A DNA stretch of 64,000 nucleotides from Cytophagales bacterium (GTDB taxonomy: Bacteria; Bacteroidota; Bacteroidia; Cytophagales; Cyclobacteriaceae): NCBI GenBank assembly GCA_025359125.1, contig JANYHI010000042.1, positions 1-64,000 on the forward strand, in the 5' to 3' direction. Shown piece after piece: positions 54,697 through 63,738 of this stretch (positions are counted from its first letter, which is position 1; every line of letters starts with the position of its first letter). The translations under genes were made by a program, and so were the position numbers. A model generated the notes under the pieces. The model ran no database searches. It was not told the DNA's origin and saw only the letters and a program-made list of their open reading frames with translations.

Positions 54697-56199
54697 ATGA
54701 CAGCTATTACCACGGCATCACAAAAAGAAACGAATACACTTTTCCCAATTTTTTTAAAGTTGGAACAAATGCGGTTGCTTATTGTAGGCGGGGGTTTCGT
54801 TGGGTTAGAGAAATTGAATGCTGTCACAACAAATTCGCCCAATACAAAAATTAAGTTAGTAGCAATTTCTATTAGTGATGAAATTAAAAAATTGGCAAGT
54901 GAGATTTCTACCATTGAACTTTACGAAAGGCCGATAGAGGTAAATGATTTGAATGAAGCTGATATTATTATTGTAGCCGTAAATGACAAATTAGTAAGCA
55001 AATGGATTAGGTCTGAAGCCAAGGCATTAGGAAAATTAGTAAACGTTGCAGATACCCCCGAGCTATGTGATTTTTATTTGAGCTCAGTGGTAAAAAAGGG
55101 CAACTTAAAGATTGCGATTTCTACCAATGGCAAATCGCCTACCATAGCAAAACGACTGAAAGAAGTTTTTACAGAAGCCTTGCCAGATCAGATTGATCAC
55201 CTGCTGGATAATATGGGAACGATCCGGAATAAGCTCAGTGGAAATTTGCCTGAAAAGATAATTCGCCTAAATGAAATTACCAGTGAACTTGCAGCAGATG
55301 ATATACAATTAAGAAAAGCAACCGAGCAACGATGGAAACGCATAGCTTCTTATTTTTTGTTTGCGTTCTTCTTTATGTTTCTAGGCCATTTGGTTTTATC
55401 ATACATTCCTTTTAGTAATATAATAGACGATGCGCTACTGTTAACAAAAAATTTAAGTTCTGATTTTTATTGGATGATTGCTGCCGGCTTTGCAGCACAA
55501 TTAGTAGATGGTGCATTGGGCATGGGCTATGGCGTTACCAGCACTACTATTTTACTTTCAATGGGTATTAACCTTCCCGCCATTAGCGGAAGTGTACACA
55601 CGGCAGAGATGTTCTCAAGCGGGATTTCGGGCTACAGTCATTTTAAATTCGGAAACGTAAATAAAAAATTATTTAAAACACTTTTAATACCGGGGGTATT
55701 AGGCGCTATTGCCGGAGCCTATTTGCTTTCTACATTAGGAAATCAATATGCAAATTATGTTCGCCCAGTGCTGGCTACTTACACTCTTTTTTTAGGAATT
55801 AAAATCATTACTAATCTTTTCAGAAAAACCATTCCTGAAAAAGTTAAACGAGTAGGTTGGCTGGCTGGTGCGGGAGGATTCCTAGATTCATTTGGAGGTG
55901 GAGGATGGGGTCCGTTAGTGACCAGTACATTGATTGCAAAAGGAAGAAGCCCTCGCTATGTGATTGGTTCAGTAAGTATAACAGAATTTTTTGTAACGCT
56001 AGCCAGTGCTGTTACTTTCTTTGCGTTACTCGGAGTATCTCATTGGCCTGTAATTTTAGGATTGATAATAGGCGGAACAATCGCGGCACCATTGGCAGCC
56101 AGGTTAACTGGAAAACTTCCATTGAAGACAATGTTTATTTGTGTAGGAGCACTTGTTATAATTTGGAGTTTGAGAATTTTATTGAAGTTATTTATTTAA
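54697..56199 (+). CDS. Fusion of siroheme synthase (CysG N-part) and TauE/SafE permease
   Basis: Residues about 15-210 are a precorrin-2 dehydrogenase/ferrochelatase domain (RLLIVGGGFVGLEKL, VAVNDK, NVADTPELCDFYLSSVVKKG, STNGKSPTIAKRLKE). Residues about 215-500 are a TauE/SafE sulfite or anion permease with about eight helices (AQLVDGALGMGYGVTSTTIL, SFGGGGWGPLVTS). The frame is continuous, so it is a true fusion. It may combine siroheme making with export of excess sulfite. Confidence 0.93.
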   Translation: MTAITTASQKETNTLFPIFLKLEQMRLLIVGGGFVGLEKLNAVTTNSPNTKIKLVAISISDEIKKLASEISTIELYERPIEVNDLNEADIIIVAVNDKLVSKWIRSEAKALGKLVNVADTPELCDFYLSSVVKKGNLKIAISTNGKSPTIAKRLKEVFTEALPDQIDHLLDNMGTIRNKLSGNLPEKIIRLNEITSELAADDIQLRKATEQRWKRIASYFLFAFFFMFLGHLVLSYIPFSNIIDDALLLTKNLSSDFYWMIAAGFAAQLVDGALGMGYGVTSTTILLSMGINLPAISGSVHTAEMFSSGISGYSHFKFGNVNKKLFKTLLIPGVLGAIAGAYLLSTLGNQYANYVRPVLATYTLFLGIKIITNLFRKTIPEKVKRVGWLAGAGGFLDSFGGGGWGPLVTSTLIAKGRSPRYVIGSVSITEFFVTLASAVTFFALLGVSHWPVILGLIIGGTIAAPLAARLTGKLPLKTMFICVGALVIIWSLRILLKLFI

Positions 56200-56201
56200 C
56201 G

Positions 56202-56921
56202 ATGATGAATAAAGCGCAATTCGAAAAGATAGAAAACGAATTAACAAAATTAACGCCTCAAGAAGGATTACGTTATGTAAATGAATTTTTTGGTGAGGCC
56301 GCTACGCTGTCTACTTCATTTGGATTAGAAGATCAGGTGATCAGCCATATGATCGCAAACGCAAAATTAAAAATTGGAATTTTTACTATTGATACGGGTA
56401 GGCTATTTCAAGAAACATGTGATGTTCATGATCTCACCAGAAAAAAATATCAGCTTCCCATCTCTACGTTTTATCCGCAGACATCTTCCGTTCAGCAATT
56501 AATTGATACCAAGGGCCCCAATAGTTTTTATGAATCAGTTGATAATCGAAAACAATGTTGTTTCATTCGAAAAGTAGAACCTTTACAACGTGCATTAAAA
56601 GGCAAGTCAGTTTGGATTACTGGATTGAGAGCCGATCAATCTGTAAACCGAGGCGGAATGAATAAAGTGGAATGGGATGAAAACTATCAAGTTATTAAAT
56701 ACAATCCCATTTTAGATTGGAGTTTGGATGAAGTGAATTCTTTTATCGAACGTAACAACATTCCAACTAACACACTTCATAAAAAAGGATTTCCGAGCAT
56801 TGGCTGCGCACCTTGTACACGTGCCATTCATGCTGGAGAAGATATTCGTGCTGGCCGATGGTGGTGGGAAAATTCGGGAAAAGAGTGCGGCCTACACGAA
56901 GCAAAAATACCAGTGAAGTAA
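56202..56921 (+). CDS. cysH: APS/PAPS reductase CysH
   Basis: From ATG 56202 the protein has 239 residues (a longer frame from 55857 overlaps the upstream gene and is not used). It has the C-terminal catalytic ECGLH, and CC (KQCCFIRKVEPL) plus CAPC (SIGCAPCTRAI), the four cysteines of a 4Fe-4S cluster. That marks the APS-reducing type. Absence of cysC in the cluster agrees. Confidence 0.94.
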   Translation: MMNKAQFEKIENELTKLTPQEGLRYVNEFFGEAATLSTSFGLEDQVISHMIANAKLKIGIFTIDTGRLFQETCDVHDLTRKKYQLPISTFYPQTSSVQQLIDTKGPNSFYESVDNRKQCCFIRKVEPLQRALKGKSVWITGLRADQSVNRGGMNKVEWDENYQVIKYNPILDWSLDEVNSFIERNNIPTNTLHKKGFPSIGCAPCTRAIHAGEDIRAGRWWWENSGKECGLHEAKIPVK

Positions 56922-56994
56922 ATTTTGATGCATCTCGAAATTCCAGCTAAGACATTTCGCCTTTATTGTATACCTTGAGTTTCGAATTTAACTG

Positions 56995-58215
56995 ATGAAA
57001 CTCGTTCGTAAAATTCTTTTGAGCCTCGCGGCATTGGTGCTGGTGGCAACACTAATCGTTGTACTATTCTATCGTCAAGAATCGTATCAACTCTATAAAG
57101 TACTTACCTTCTTTGACAAGGATAATATCTCCGATAATTTTAAAAATGTTAAAGAGATATTTCCTTACTCTGTTGTTCCAAAGCCTGATCAATCCAATCC
57201 GTTTCCAGTAAGCACTGCCACTTATTCGCTAGCAGATAATTTTCTGGTAAATGATTCTACGGTGAATACAAAGGCATTTTTCGATCAAACCCTTACAGAT
57301 GCTTTATTAATTATTAAGAACGACACTCTTTTATATGAGTATTATGGAAATGGATTTAAAGCGACAGATCATCACATTTCCTGGTCGATGGCCAAGTCCG
57401 TTGTCTCTGCTTTATTTGGCATAGCAATTCAGGAAGGGAAAATTAAAAGCATAGAGCAAACGGTTACAGATTATCTTCCCGATTTTGCCGGAACAGGTTA
57501 TGATAAAGTTAGAATTAAAGATGTATTGCAGATGTCTTCTGGCGTTGGCTTTAATGAAGACTATGGAGATTTTAATTCTGACATCAATATTATGGGGCGC
57601 TATTTTGCGTTGGGCATGCCGATGGCAGATTTTTCTAAGAAGTTAAAACGGCAATGGCAACCCGGCACGTACAATCATTATGTAAGCATCGATACGCAAG
57701 TGTTGGGAATGATTCTTACTAAAGCCACAGGTAAATCGATTACCGAATACATGAAAGAGAAATTATGGTCGCAGATAGGAGCAGAGTCTGAAGCGTATTG
57801 GATTGTTGACAAGAGCGGGATGGAGTTTGCTTTGGGTGGATTAAATGCCACGGCAAGAGATTACGCTAAACTAGGTCAATTATTTTTGGATAGTGGTAGA
57901 TGGCAAAGAAAACAAGTGGTACCAAAAGAATGGGTGTTGGCCTCCATCACACCAGATGCTCCTCATTTGATGCCCGGCAAAAGGGCAACTGCCGCGCATA
58001 AAGATGGTTATGGATTTCAATGGTGGATACCAGAAGGTAGCACGGGTGAATTTGATGCACAAGGAATTTACGATCAGTTTATTTATGTAGATCCTAAAGC
58101 GAAAATGGTAATCGTGAAGTTATCATCTAATTATCTTTTTAAAAATGATAAGAAAAGAGTGTTTCACGATTTGGAGATTGCGCTATTTAGAGAAATTGTG
58201 AAGCAATCGAAATAA
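56995..58215 (+). CDS. Serine hydrolase of the class C beta-lactamase family
   Basis: The 406-residue protein has an N-terminal membrane anchor (LLSLAALVLVATLIVVLFY). The SxxK motif is SMAK in HISWSMAKSVVSALFGIAI, with YNHYVSIDTQVLGMIL in the place of the YxN region. Substrate unknown; such enzymes are peptidases or esterases rather than resistance enzymes. Confidence 0.88.
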   Translation: MKLVRKILLSLAALVLVATLIVVLFYRQESYQLYKVLTFFDKDNISDNFKNVKEIFPYSVVPKPDQSNPFPVSTATYSLADNFLVNDSTVNTKAFFDQTLTDALLIIKNDTLLYEYYGNGFKATDHHISWSMAKSVVSALFGIAIQEGKIKSIEQTVTDYLPDFAGTGYDKVRIKDVLQMSSGVGFNEDYGDFNSDINIMGRYFALGMPMADFSKKLKRQWQPGTYNHYVSIDTQVLGMILTKATGKSITEYMKEKLWSQIGAESEAYWIVDKSGMEFALGGLNATARDYAKLGQLFLDSGRWQRKQVVPKEWVLASITPDAPHLMPGKRATAAHKDGYGFQWWIPEGSTGEFDAQGIYDQFIYVDPKAKMVIVKLSSNYLFKNDKKRVFHDLEIALFREIVKQSK

Positions 58216-58253
58216 TAGTTAGCGAGCTACCACCTACTTGCGCAATATTTTAA

Positions 58254-58276
58254 TTTGTAATACATTTGTAATACAA
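58254..58276 (+). promoter_or_regulatory. Operator and promoter of the vapBC pair
   Basis: TTTGTAATACA occurs twice in tandem (58254-58264 and 58265-58275). TTGTAATACAA is a palindrome about its central A. The -7 box TACATTTG (58261-58268) lies across the junction, so a bound antitoxin would shut the promoter. Confidence 0.65.
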
Positions 58277-58286
58277 TTACTATTTT

Positions 58287-58535
58287 ATGCTTACTGTCAG
58301 GCTATCATCCTCCGAAGAAAAAACACTAAACGAGTACTGCAAGATGGAAGGGCTTCCCAAATCGCAGGTCGTTAAAGAGGCCATCGAATTGTATCTCATT
58401 CAGCACCGTAAAAATTCAAAACCCTACGAGGTAGGAGCCGACCTTTTTGGTAAGGAAGGAAGTAGAATTAAAAATAAATCAACGACATATAAGAAGCGGA
58501 TAAAAGAACTCTTAAATGAAAAATACTCTCGTTGA
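58287..58535 (+). CDS. vapB: Ribbon-helix-helix antitoxin
   Basis: The 82-residue protein begins MLTVRLSSSEEKTLNEYCKM, a classic CopG/RHH fold, followed by LPKSQVVKEAIELYLIQH. It should bind the repeat upstream and neutralise the overlapping PIN toxin. Confidence 0.88.
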   Translation: MLTVRLSSSEEKTLNEYCKMEGLPKSQVVKEAIELYLIQHRKNSKPYEVGADLFGKEGSRIKNKSTTYKKRIKELLNEKYSR

Positions 58536-58929
58536 CGCTGGGCCGCTGATCGCACTTTTTGATAAGAGTGATCAGTACCATGTGAAAGCTATCCAATTCT
58601 TAAAGAACTATAAAGGTATATTACATACCACTTGGCCGGTGATTACCGAAACATCTCACATGTTGGCCTTTAGTGTGCGTACACAAATTGCTTTTTTGCA
58701 ATGGATTAACCGAGGCGGTTTGCATCTGCTTGAAACAGAGTATTCATCCATCACCCGATTAATTGAGCTATGTAATAAGTTTGAAGATGTGCCCATGGAT
58801 TTAGCAGATGCCACACTGATTGTTGCTGCTGAGGAACATAACATTTCCGAAATAGCAACGATAGATTCTGACTTTTATATTTACAGAGACGTCCGCAAAC
58901 GGTATTTAAAGAATATTTTTATCAAATAA
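58516..58929 (+). CDS. vapC: PIN-domain toxin (VapC-like)
   Basis: The 137-residue PIN-domain protein has the acidic residues of the RNase site in LVDAGPLIALFDKSD, VITETSHML, MDLADATLIV and IATIDSDF. VapC toxins cut tRNA or rRNA. It overlaps vapB by 20 bases and appears intact. Confidence 0.9.
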   Translation: MKNTLVDAGPLIALFDKSDQYHVKAIQFLKNYKGILHTTWPVITETSHMLAFSVRTQIAFLQWINRGGLHLLETEYSSITRLIELCNKFEDVPMDLADATLIVAAEEHNISEIATIDSDFYIYRDVRKRYLKNIFIK

Positions 58930-58997
58930 AAGAATATTCATCTTACAGAAATTATAAAGACTTATTTTAACTACTGAGATTAAATAAATATTAATAC

Positions 58998-59771
58998 ATG
59001 AAACAAGGATTATTAATTGATATGGATGGCGTGATTTACAGTGGCGAGGCATTGATTCCAGGCGCAGATAAATTTATTGCACACTTATTATCTGAAAAAA
59101 TTCCCTTTATGTTTATGACTAATAATAGTCAGCGCACACGCGTAGATGCCGTGAGAAAGTTAGAGAAGCTTGGCATCAAAGTAAGTGAAGAACATGTTTA
59201 CACGAGTGCCATGGCCACAGGCAAATTTTTGTCTAGTCAAATCCCGAATGGAACAGCGTATGTTTTAGGCGAAGGCGGATTACTTTCAAGTTTGCATGAA
59301 AATGGAATTTCATTGGTAAATTCAGATCCTGATTTTGTGGTATTGGGCGAAGGAAGGAATTTTACGTTGGAGATGGTGCAAAAAGCAGTGGATATGATTT
59401 TGGCAGGTGCAAAATTTGTAATTACCAACCGCGATCCATCGCCAAAGAAAAAAGGTTGGGATAATTTAGGAATTGCTGCTACCAGCGCAATGATTGAAGA
59501 GGCCACAGGCGTTCGGGCTTTTGTAGTGGGTAAGCCAAGCCCAGTGATGATGCGCTCGGCACGTAAAGCACTTGGATTAGAAACAGCCGAGACAACTATC
59601 ATCGGAGATACCATGGACACCGACATTCGGGGTGGTGTGCAGATGGGTTACAAAACTATTTTGGTGTTAAGTGGCATTACCAAGAAAGAACAACTAACTC
59701 GTTACGCCTTCAAGCCAGATTTAGTGGTTGAATCTGTAAATGAATTACCACTGCCATTAACTTGGTGGTAA
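58998..59771 (+). CDS. HAD-IIA family phosphatase (NagD-like)
   Basis: The 257-residue protein has LIDMDGVIYSGEALIPGADK (nucleophile aspartate), FMTNNSQRTR, and IIGDTMDTDIRGGVQMGYKT. It is of the NagD/AraL/4-nitrophenylphosphatase type. Exact substrate unknown. Confidence 0.92.
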   Translation: MKQGLLIDMDGVIYSGEALIPGADKFIAHLLSEKIPFMFMTNNSQRTRVDAVRKLEKLGIKVSEEHVYTSAMATGKFLSSQIPNGTAYVLGEGGLLSSLHENGISLVNSDPDFVVLGEGRNFTLEMVQKAVDMILAGAKFVITNRDPSPKKKGWDNLGIAATSAMIEEATGVRAFVVGKPSPVMMRSARKALGLETAETTIIGDTMDTDIRGGVQMGYKTILVLSGITKKEQLTRYAFKPDLVVESVNELPLPLTWW

Positions 59772-59841
59772 TTTTATTGAACTGATTTGAAATACTTTTG
59801 TTAAACAATAAATCAATTTTAAAACTTAAATAGAAATTTTT

Positions 59842-60252
59842 ATGAAACGCACAGCATCAGCACATTGGGAAGGCGACTTGAAAACTGGAAATGGAAATAT
59901 TTCCTCACAGAGCACTGTATTGAATAAAACACAATACTCATTTAACACACGTTTTGCAGATGGTATTGGAACTAATCCCGAAGAATTATTGGCGGCAGCA
60001 CATGTCGGTTGTTTTACAATGGCAGTTTCAGCTACATTGGCACAAACGGGTATTGTAGCTACTTCACTAGATACGATTGCTACTCTTACATTAGAAGGAT
60101 TGGATGTAACCGGTATTCATCTTTCTATTAAAGGTGTAGTTACGGGTATTACGAAACAACAATTTGAAGAAGTTACAAAAGGCGCTGAAAAAAATTGCAT
60201 TATCTCTAAAGCATTGAAAGTAGCTATTACTTCAGATGCGACATTGCTATAA
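59842..60252 (+). CDS. OsmC-family peroxidase
   Basis: The 136-residue protein has the two catalytic cysteines in EELLAAAHVGCFTMAVSATL and AEKNCIISKAL. These proteins reduce organic hydroperoxides; regulation by osmotic stress is known for E. coli OsmC. Confidence 0.93.
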   Translation: MKRTASAHWEGDLKTGNGNISSQSTVLNKTQYSFNTRFADGIGTNPEELLAAAHVGCFTMAVSATLAQTGIVATSLDTIATLTLEGLDVTGIHLSIKGVVTGITKQQFEEVTKGAEKNCIISKALKVAITSDATLL

Positions 60253-60322
60253 ATAATTACTTTGGTGATGCGTATAAATTTATAAAACGCTACCAAACAC
60301 TTGTAAGCGATAGAAATTTTTT

Positions 60323-60358
60323 TTGCTTCTAATTGTAAATGTTGTAGAAGAAAAATAG
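60323..60358 (+). CDS. Possible leu leader peptide
   Basis: A TTG start gives an 11-residue peptide reading MLLIVNVVEEK (codons TTG CTT CTA ATT GTA AAT GTT GTA ...). With an in-frame stop just upstream it cannot be longer than 14 codons. Six of its first eight residues after the start are Leu, Ile or Val. Short and without ATG, so it is only a candidate. Confidence 0.4.
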   Translation: MLLIVNVVEEK

Positions 60359-60473
60359 CATCTTCGTAACGAAATAAAATTAACGGTTCGCCCCGTGATA
60401 TAATCTCAAAAAAACGAGAATGTATCACGGGGCGCTTCTGTTCTAATAGGTCTTCTACAAACTAACGATTGTT
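60342..60473 (+). promoter_or_regulatory. Structured leader of leuCDBA, attenuator candidate
   Basis: A hairpin with 19-base arms and two mismatches spans 60389-60407 and 60416-60434 (CGCCCCGTGATA with TATCACGGGGCG at its base). TTGTAGAAGA (60342-60351) is the exact complement of TCTTCTACAA (60451-60460), and its GAAGA part can instead pair with TCTTC (60361-60365). The 17-base element shared with ilvE follows at 60457-60473. No long T run follows the hairpin, so translation control is as likely as termination. Confidence 0.5.
60457..60473 (+). promoter_or_regulatory. 17-base element shared by ilvE and leuC leaders, copy 2
   Basis: ACAAACTAACGATTGTT ends directly before the GTG start of leuC. 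It is identical to 40904-40920. Confidence 0.55.
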
Positions 60474-61886
60474 GTGAGCGAGAAAAAACCAAGAACAATT
60501 TTTGAAAAAATCTGGGACTCGCACGTGGTGAAACGTGCCGAAGGATATCCTGATGCTTTATTTATCGACCGTCATTTTATTCATGAAGTAACAAGCCCGC
60601 AAGCATTTGATGGATTAAAAAAAAGAGGCATTAAAGTTTTTAATACATTAAGAACTACTGCCACTGCCGATCACAATGTTCCTACGAAAGATCAACACCT
60701 TCCTATCAAAGAAGCATTAAGTCGCCATCAGGTAGAAACGCTGCGTACAAACTGTAAAGAATTCGGTGTAGAGTTATATGATTTGGGTCATCTTTACCAA
60801 GGCATTGTTCACATCATCGGTCCAGAGTTAGGGTTAACATTACCCGGCATGACCATTGTGTGTGGCGATAGTCACACGAGTACACACGGGGCATTTGGAA
60901 ATATTGCATTCGGTATTGGTACCAGCGAAGTAGAACAGGTCTTAGCTACGCAGTGTATTTTACAATATCGCCCCAAGACAATGAAGATTGAGATCAACGG
61001 TCAGATAGGAAAAGGTGTGGTCAGCAAGGATATTATTCTTTATATTATTTCAAAAATATCAGCCAGTGGAGCCACTGGCTTTTTTGTGGAATACGCTGGC
61101 GATACGATTCGCAATTTATCGATGGAGGCGCGTATGACTATTTGCAACATGAGCATTGAGATGGGTGCCCGTGGCGGATTGATTGCACCTGATGAAACTA
61201 CTTTCAACTATATTAAAGGAAGAAAATTTGCACCACAAGAAGTTGAATTTGAAAAGAAAGTTGCTGAGTGGAGAAAACTTGTAACGGATGATGATGCGGT
61301 GTACGATGTAGAGTTGAAGTATGATGCAGCCGATATTGCTCCGATGATCACCTATGGAACGAATCCGGGAATGGGTATGAAAGTTACGGATTACATCCCA
61401 ACAGTTGAGGAACTAAAAGAAATCAGCGAGCAAGGGTCATTTAAAAAATCTTTAGAATATATGGGGCTTGAGCCGGGATCACAATTACTTGGCAAATCCA
61501 TTGACTACGTTTTCATTGGCAGTTGCACCAACGCGCGAATAGAAGATTTAAGATTGGTGGCAAAAATGGTGAAAGGAAAAAAGAAAGCTAACAATGTGGA
61601 GGTGTGGGTAGTGCCCGGATCTAAACAAGTAGAAGCACAAGCAATACAAGAAGGACTAGACAAAGTTTTTGAAGCAGCAGGTTTTGAATTGCGGAGCCCC
61701 GGCTGTTCTGCCTGTTTAGGCATGAATGAAGATAAAGTGCCGGCCGGAAAATATTGCATCAGCACTTCTAACAGAAATTTTGAAGGAAGGCAAGGTCCAA
61801 AATCAAGAACTTTTTTAGCAAGCCCATTAAGTGCAGCTGCGGCTGCGATAACGGGGAAGGTGACGGATGTAAGAGAATTTAAGTAG
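60474..61886 (+). CDS. leuC: 3-isopropylmalate dehydratase large subunit
   Basis: The 470-residue protein has [33 protein letters not shown] and [17 protein letters not shown] with the cysteines of the iron-sulfur cluster. It acts with LeuD in leucine synthesis. The start is GTG at 60474, with [19 protein letters not shown] as usual N-terminus. Confidence 0.97.
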   Translation: MSEKKPRTIFEKIWDSHVVKRAEGYPDALFIDRHFIHEVTSPQAFDGLKKRGIKVFNTLRTTATADHNVPTKDQHLPIKEALSRHQVETLRTNCKEFGVELYDLGHLYQGIVHIIGPELGLTLPGMTIVCGDSHTSTHGAFGNIAFGIGTSEVEQVLATQCILQYRPKTMKIEINGQIGKGVVSKDIILYIISKISASGATGFFVEYAGDTIRNLSMEARMTICNMSIEMGARGGLIAPDETTFNYIKGRKFAPQEVEFEKKVAEWRKLVTDDDAVYDVELKYDAADIAPMITYGTNPGMGMKVTDYIPTVEELKEISEQGSFKKSLEYMGLEPGSQLLGKSIDYVFIGSCTNARIEDLRLVAKMVKGKKKANNVEVWVVPGSKQVEAQAIQEGLDKVFEAAGFELRSPGCSACLGMNEDKVPAGKYCISTSNRNFEGRQGPKSRTFLASPLSAAAAAITGKVTDVREFK

Positions 61887-61970
61887 AGATAAGTTGATAA
61901 TTATTAGTTAACCGCTGAATGATTTGATAATCACTGATAACAAATAACTATCAACAGACAACATTAAAAA
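61887..61970. repeat. Palindromic spacer leuC-leuD
   Basis: GTTGATAATTATTAGTTA pairs with TAACAAATAACTATCAAC in 16 of 18 positions. It shares the GTTGATAGTTATT word with the ilvC-ilvA spacer. Confidence 0.6.
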
Positions 61971-62555
61971 ATGAAAGATAAATTTATAACACTAAGATCA
62001 ACAGCCGTTCCGCTGCCAAACGAGAATATTGACACTGATCAGATTATTCCGGCTCGTTTCCTGAAAGCAACTACGCGCGAAGGCTTTGGAGATAATCTGT
62101 TTAGAGATTGGCGCTACGATACAGAGAATAATCCGGTAACGGATTTTGTGCTAAATGATCCTACCTATTCTGGAAGGATTTTAGTAGCAGGAAAAAATTT
62201 TGGTTGTGGCAGCAGTCGCGAACATGCTGCATGGGCTATTTATGATTTTGGATTTAGAGTAGTGGTGTCAAGTTTTTTTGCAGACATCTTTAAAAATAAT
62301 GCACTCAACAATGGATTACTTCCCATTGTAGTTTCTGATAATTTCTTAAAACAGATGATTCAGGCCATCAAAGAAAATCCATCAACGGAAATTATGGTGG
62401 ATTTAGAAAATCAGATTTTACAAGTGGGTTCAGTAAGGGAAACTTTTGAAATCAATGCTTATAAAAAAACGTGTTTGATGAATGGGTATGATGACATTGA
62501 TTACTTGTTGAGTTTGAATAAAGAGATTAGAGAGTTTGATGCAGTACATAGTTAG
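61971..62555 (+). CDS. leuD: 3-isopropylmalate dehydratase small subunit
   Basis: The 194-residue protein has [40 protein letters not shown] and [18 protein letters not shown]. It completes the active site of LeuC. Confidence 0.97.
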   Translation: MKDKFITLRSTAVPLPNENIDTDQIIPARFLKATTREGFGDNLFRDWRYDTENNPVTDFVLNDPTYSGRILVAGKNFGCGSSREHAAWAIYDFGFRVVVSSFFADIFKNNALNNGLLPIVVSDNFLKQMIQAIKENPSTEIMVDLENQILQVGSVRETFEINAYKKTCLMNGYDDIDYLLSLNKEIREFDAVHS

Positions 62556-62559
62556 ACTA

Positions 62560-62598
62560 GTTTCCCAGTCACGGCAACCGTAAACTGGGAACAAAAAT
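62560..62598. repeat. Hairpin spacer leuD-leuB
   Basis: TTTCCCAGT pairs with ACTGGGAA, with an inner ACGG/CCGT stem around CAA. Another compact palindrome between genes of the cluster. Confidence 0.5.
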
Positions 62599-62609
62599 TA
62601 GACTGAAAG

Positions 62610-63713
62610 ATGAAAAGAAAGATTGTTATACTGCCAGGAGATGGCATAGGCAAAGAAGTAACAACCGAAGGAAAAAAGGTGTTGCAGAAGATTGCCGAGA
62701 TTTTTGATCATCAATTTGATTTTGAAGAATCTATTATTGGACATGATGCGATTGAGGCATCTGGAAATCCGTTGCCGGATGAAACAATAGTGCAACTCAA
62801 AAATTGCGATGCCATTTTATTTGGAGCTGTCGGTCATCCTAAATATGATAATGATCCAACTCTTAAAGTAAGACCCGAGCAGGGCCTCTTAAAAATGCGT
62901 AAAGAGTTGGGCTTGTATGCTAATCTTCGCCCGATAAAATTATTTGATGAGTTATTAGAAGCATCCAGTATTAAAGCGGAAATTTTAAAGGGCTCAGATA
63001 TTTTATTTTTCCGCGAACTTACGGGAGATGTGTATTTCGGTGAGAAGGGTAGAAAGGATGATGGCAATACTGCCTATGATTTAATGATTTATCAAAGATA
63101 TGAGATAGAGAGAATTGCTCACAAAGCTTTTCTGGCAGCACGAACGCGTAGAAGAAAAGTTACTTCTGTTGATAAAGCAAATGTGTTGGAAAGTTCGCGC
63201 CTATGGAGACAGGTGGTGACAGAAATTGCAAAAAATTATCCTGACGTTGAACTGGATCATCAGTTTGTAGATTCTGCCGCGATGAAGCTAATCCAAAACC
63301 CAAGAAGTTTTGATGTAGTACTTACAGGAAATTTATTTGGAGATATTCTTACAGATGAAGCGTCTCAAATTGCTGGCTCAATGGGAATGCTGGCCTCTGC
63401 TTCAGTAGGAGACTCGGTAGGATTATATGAACCTATTCACGGAAGTGCGCACGACATTACAGGTAAGGGAATTGCTAATCCGTTGGCATCAATTTTATCT
63501 GCTTCGCTGTTGCTTGATATTTCCTTCGGATTGAAGGAAGAATCGGAATTAATAATTAAAGCTATTGAAGCCACTCTAAAATCTGGTTATCGCACAGTAG
63601 ACATTGCAGATTCAAAAACATCAAAAGATAAAATTTTAAACACAAGCACAATGGGAAGTTTTGTAGTGAGTCAACTGGAAAAGATACCAGTTGTAAATTA
63701 TTTTAACTCCTAA
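62610..63713 (+). CDS. leuB: 3-isopropylmalate dehydrogenase
   Basis: The 367-residue enzyme starts [20 protein letters not shown]. It has [13 protein letters not shown], the substrate/metal-binding region [20 protein letters not shown], and [20 protein letters not shown] for NAD binding. Confidence 0.96.
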   Translation: MKRKIVILPGDGIGKEVTTEGKKVLQKIAEIFDHQFDFEESIIGHDAIEASGNPLPDETIVQLKNCDAILFGAVGHPKYDNDPTLKVRPEQGLLKMRKELGLYANLRPIKLFDELLEASSIKAEILKGSDILFFRELTGDVYFGEKGRKDDGNTAYDLMIYQRYEIERIAHKAFLAARTRRRKVTSVDKANVLESSRLWRQVVTEIAKNYPDVELDHQFVDSAAMKLIQNPRSFDVVLTGNLFGDILTDEASQIAGSMGMLASASVGDSVGLYEPIHGSAHDITGKGIANPLASILSASLLLDISFGLKEESELIIKAIEATLKSGYRTVDIADSKTSKDKILNTSTMGSFVVSQLEKIPVVNYFNS

Positions 63714-63738
63714 CTTCTGTATTCTAACTTCTACATTT

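Noticed and set aside
55857-56201. Long N-terminal extension of cysH
   Set aside because: It overlaps the TauE part of the upstream gene in another frame, and CysH proteins start at the ATG at 56202 or 56205.
60420-60446. Eight-codon frame MYHGALLF in the 3' arm of the leu leader hairpin as leader peptide
   Set aside because: It has only two Leu codons and lies inside the hairpin itself. The TTG-started frame upstream fits better.
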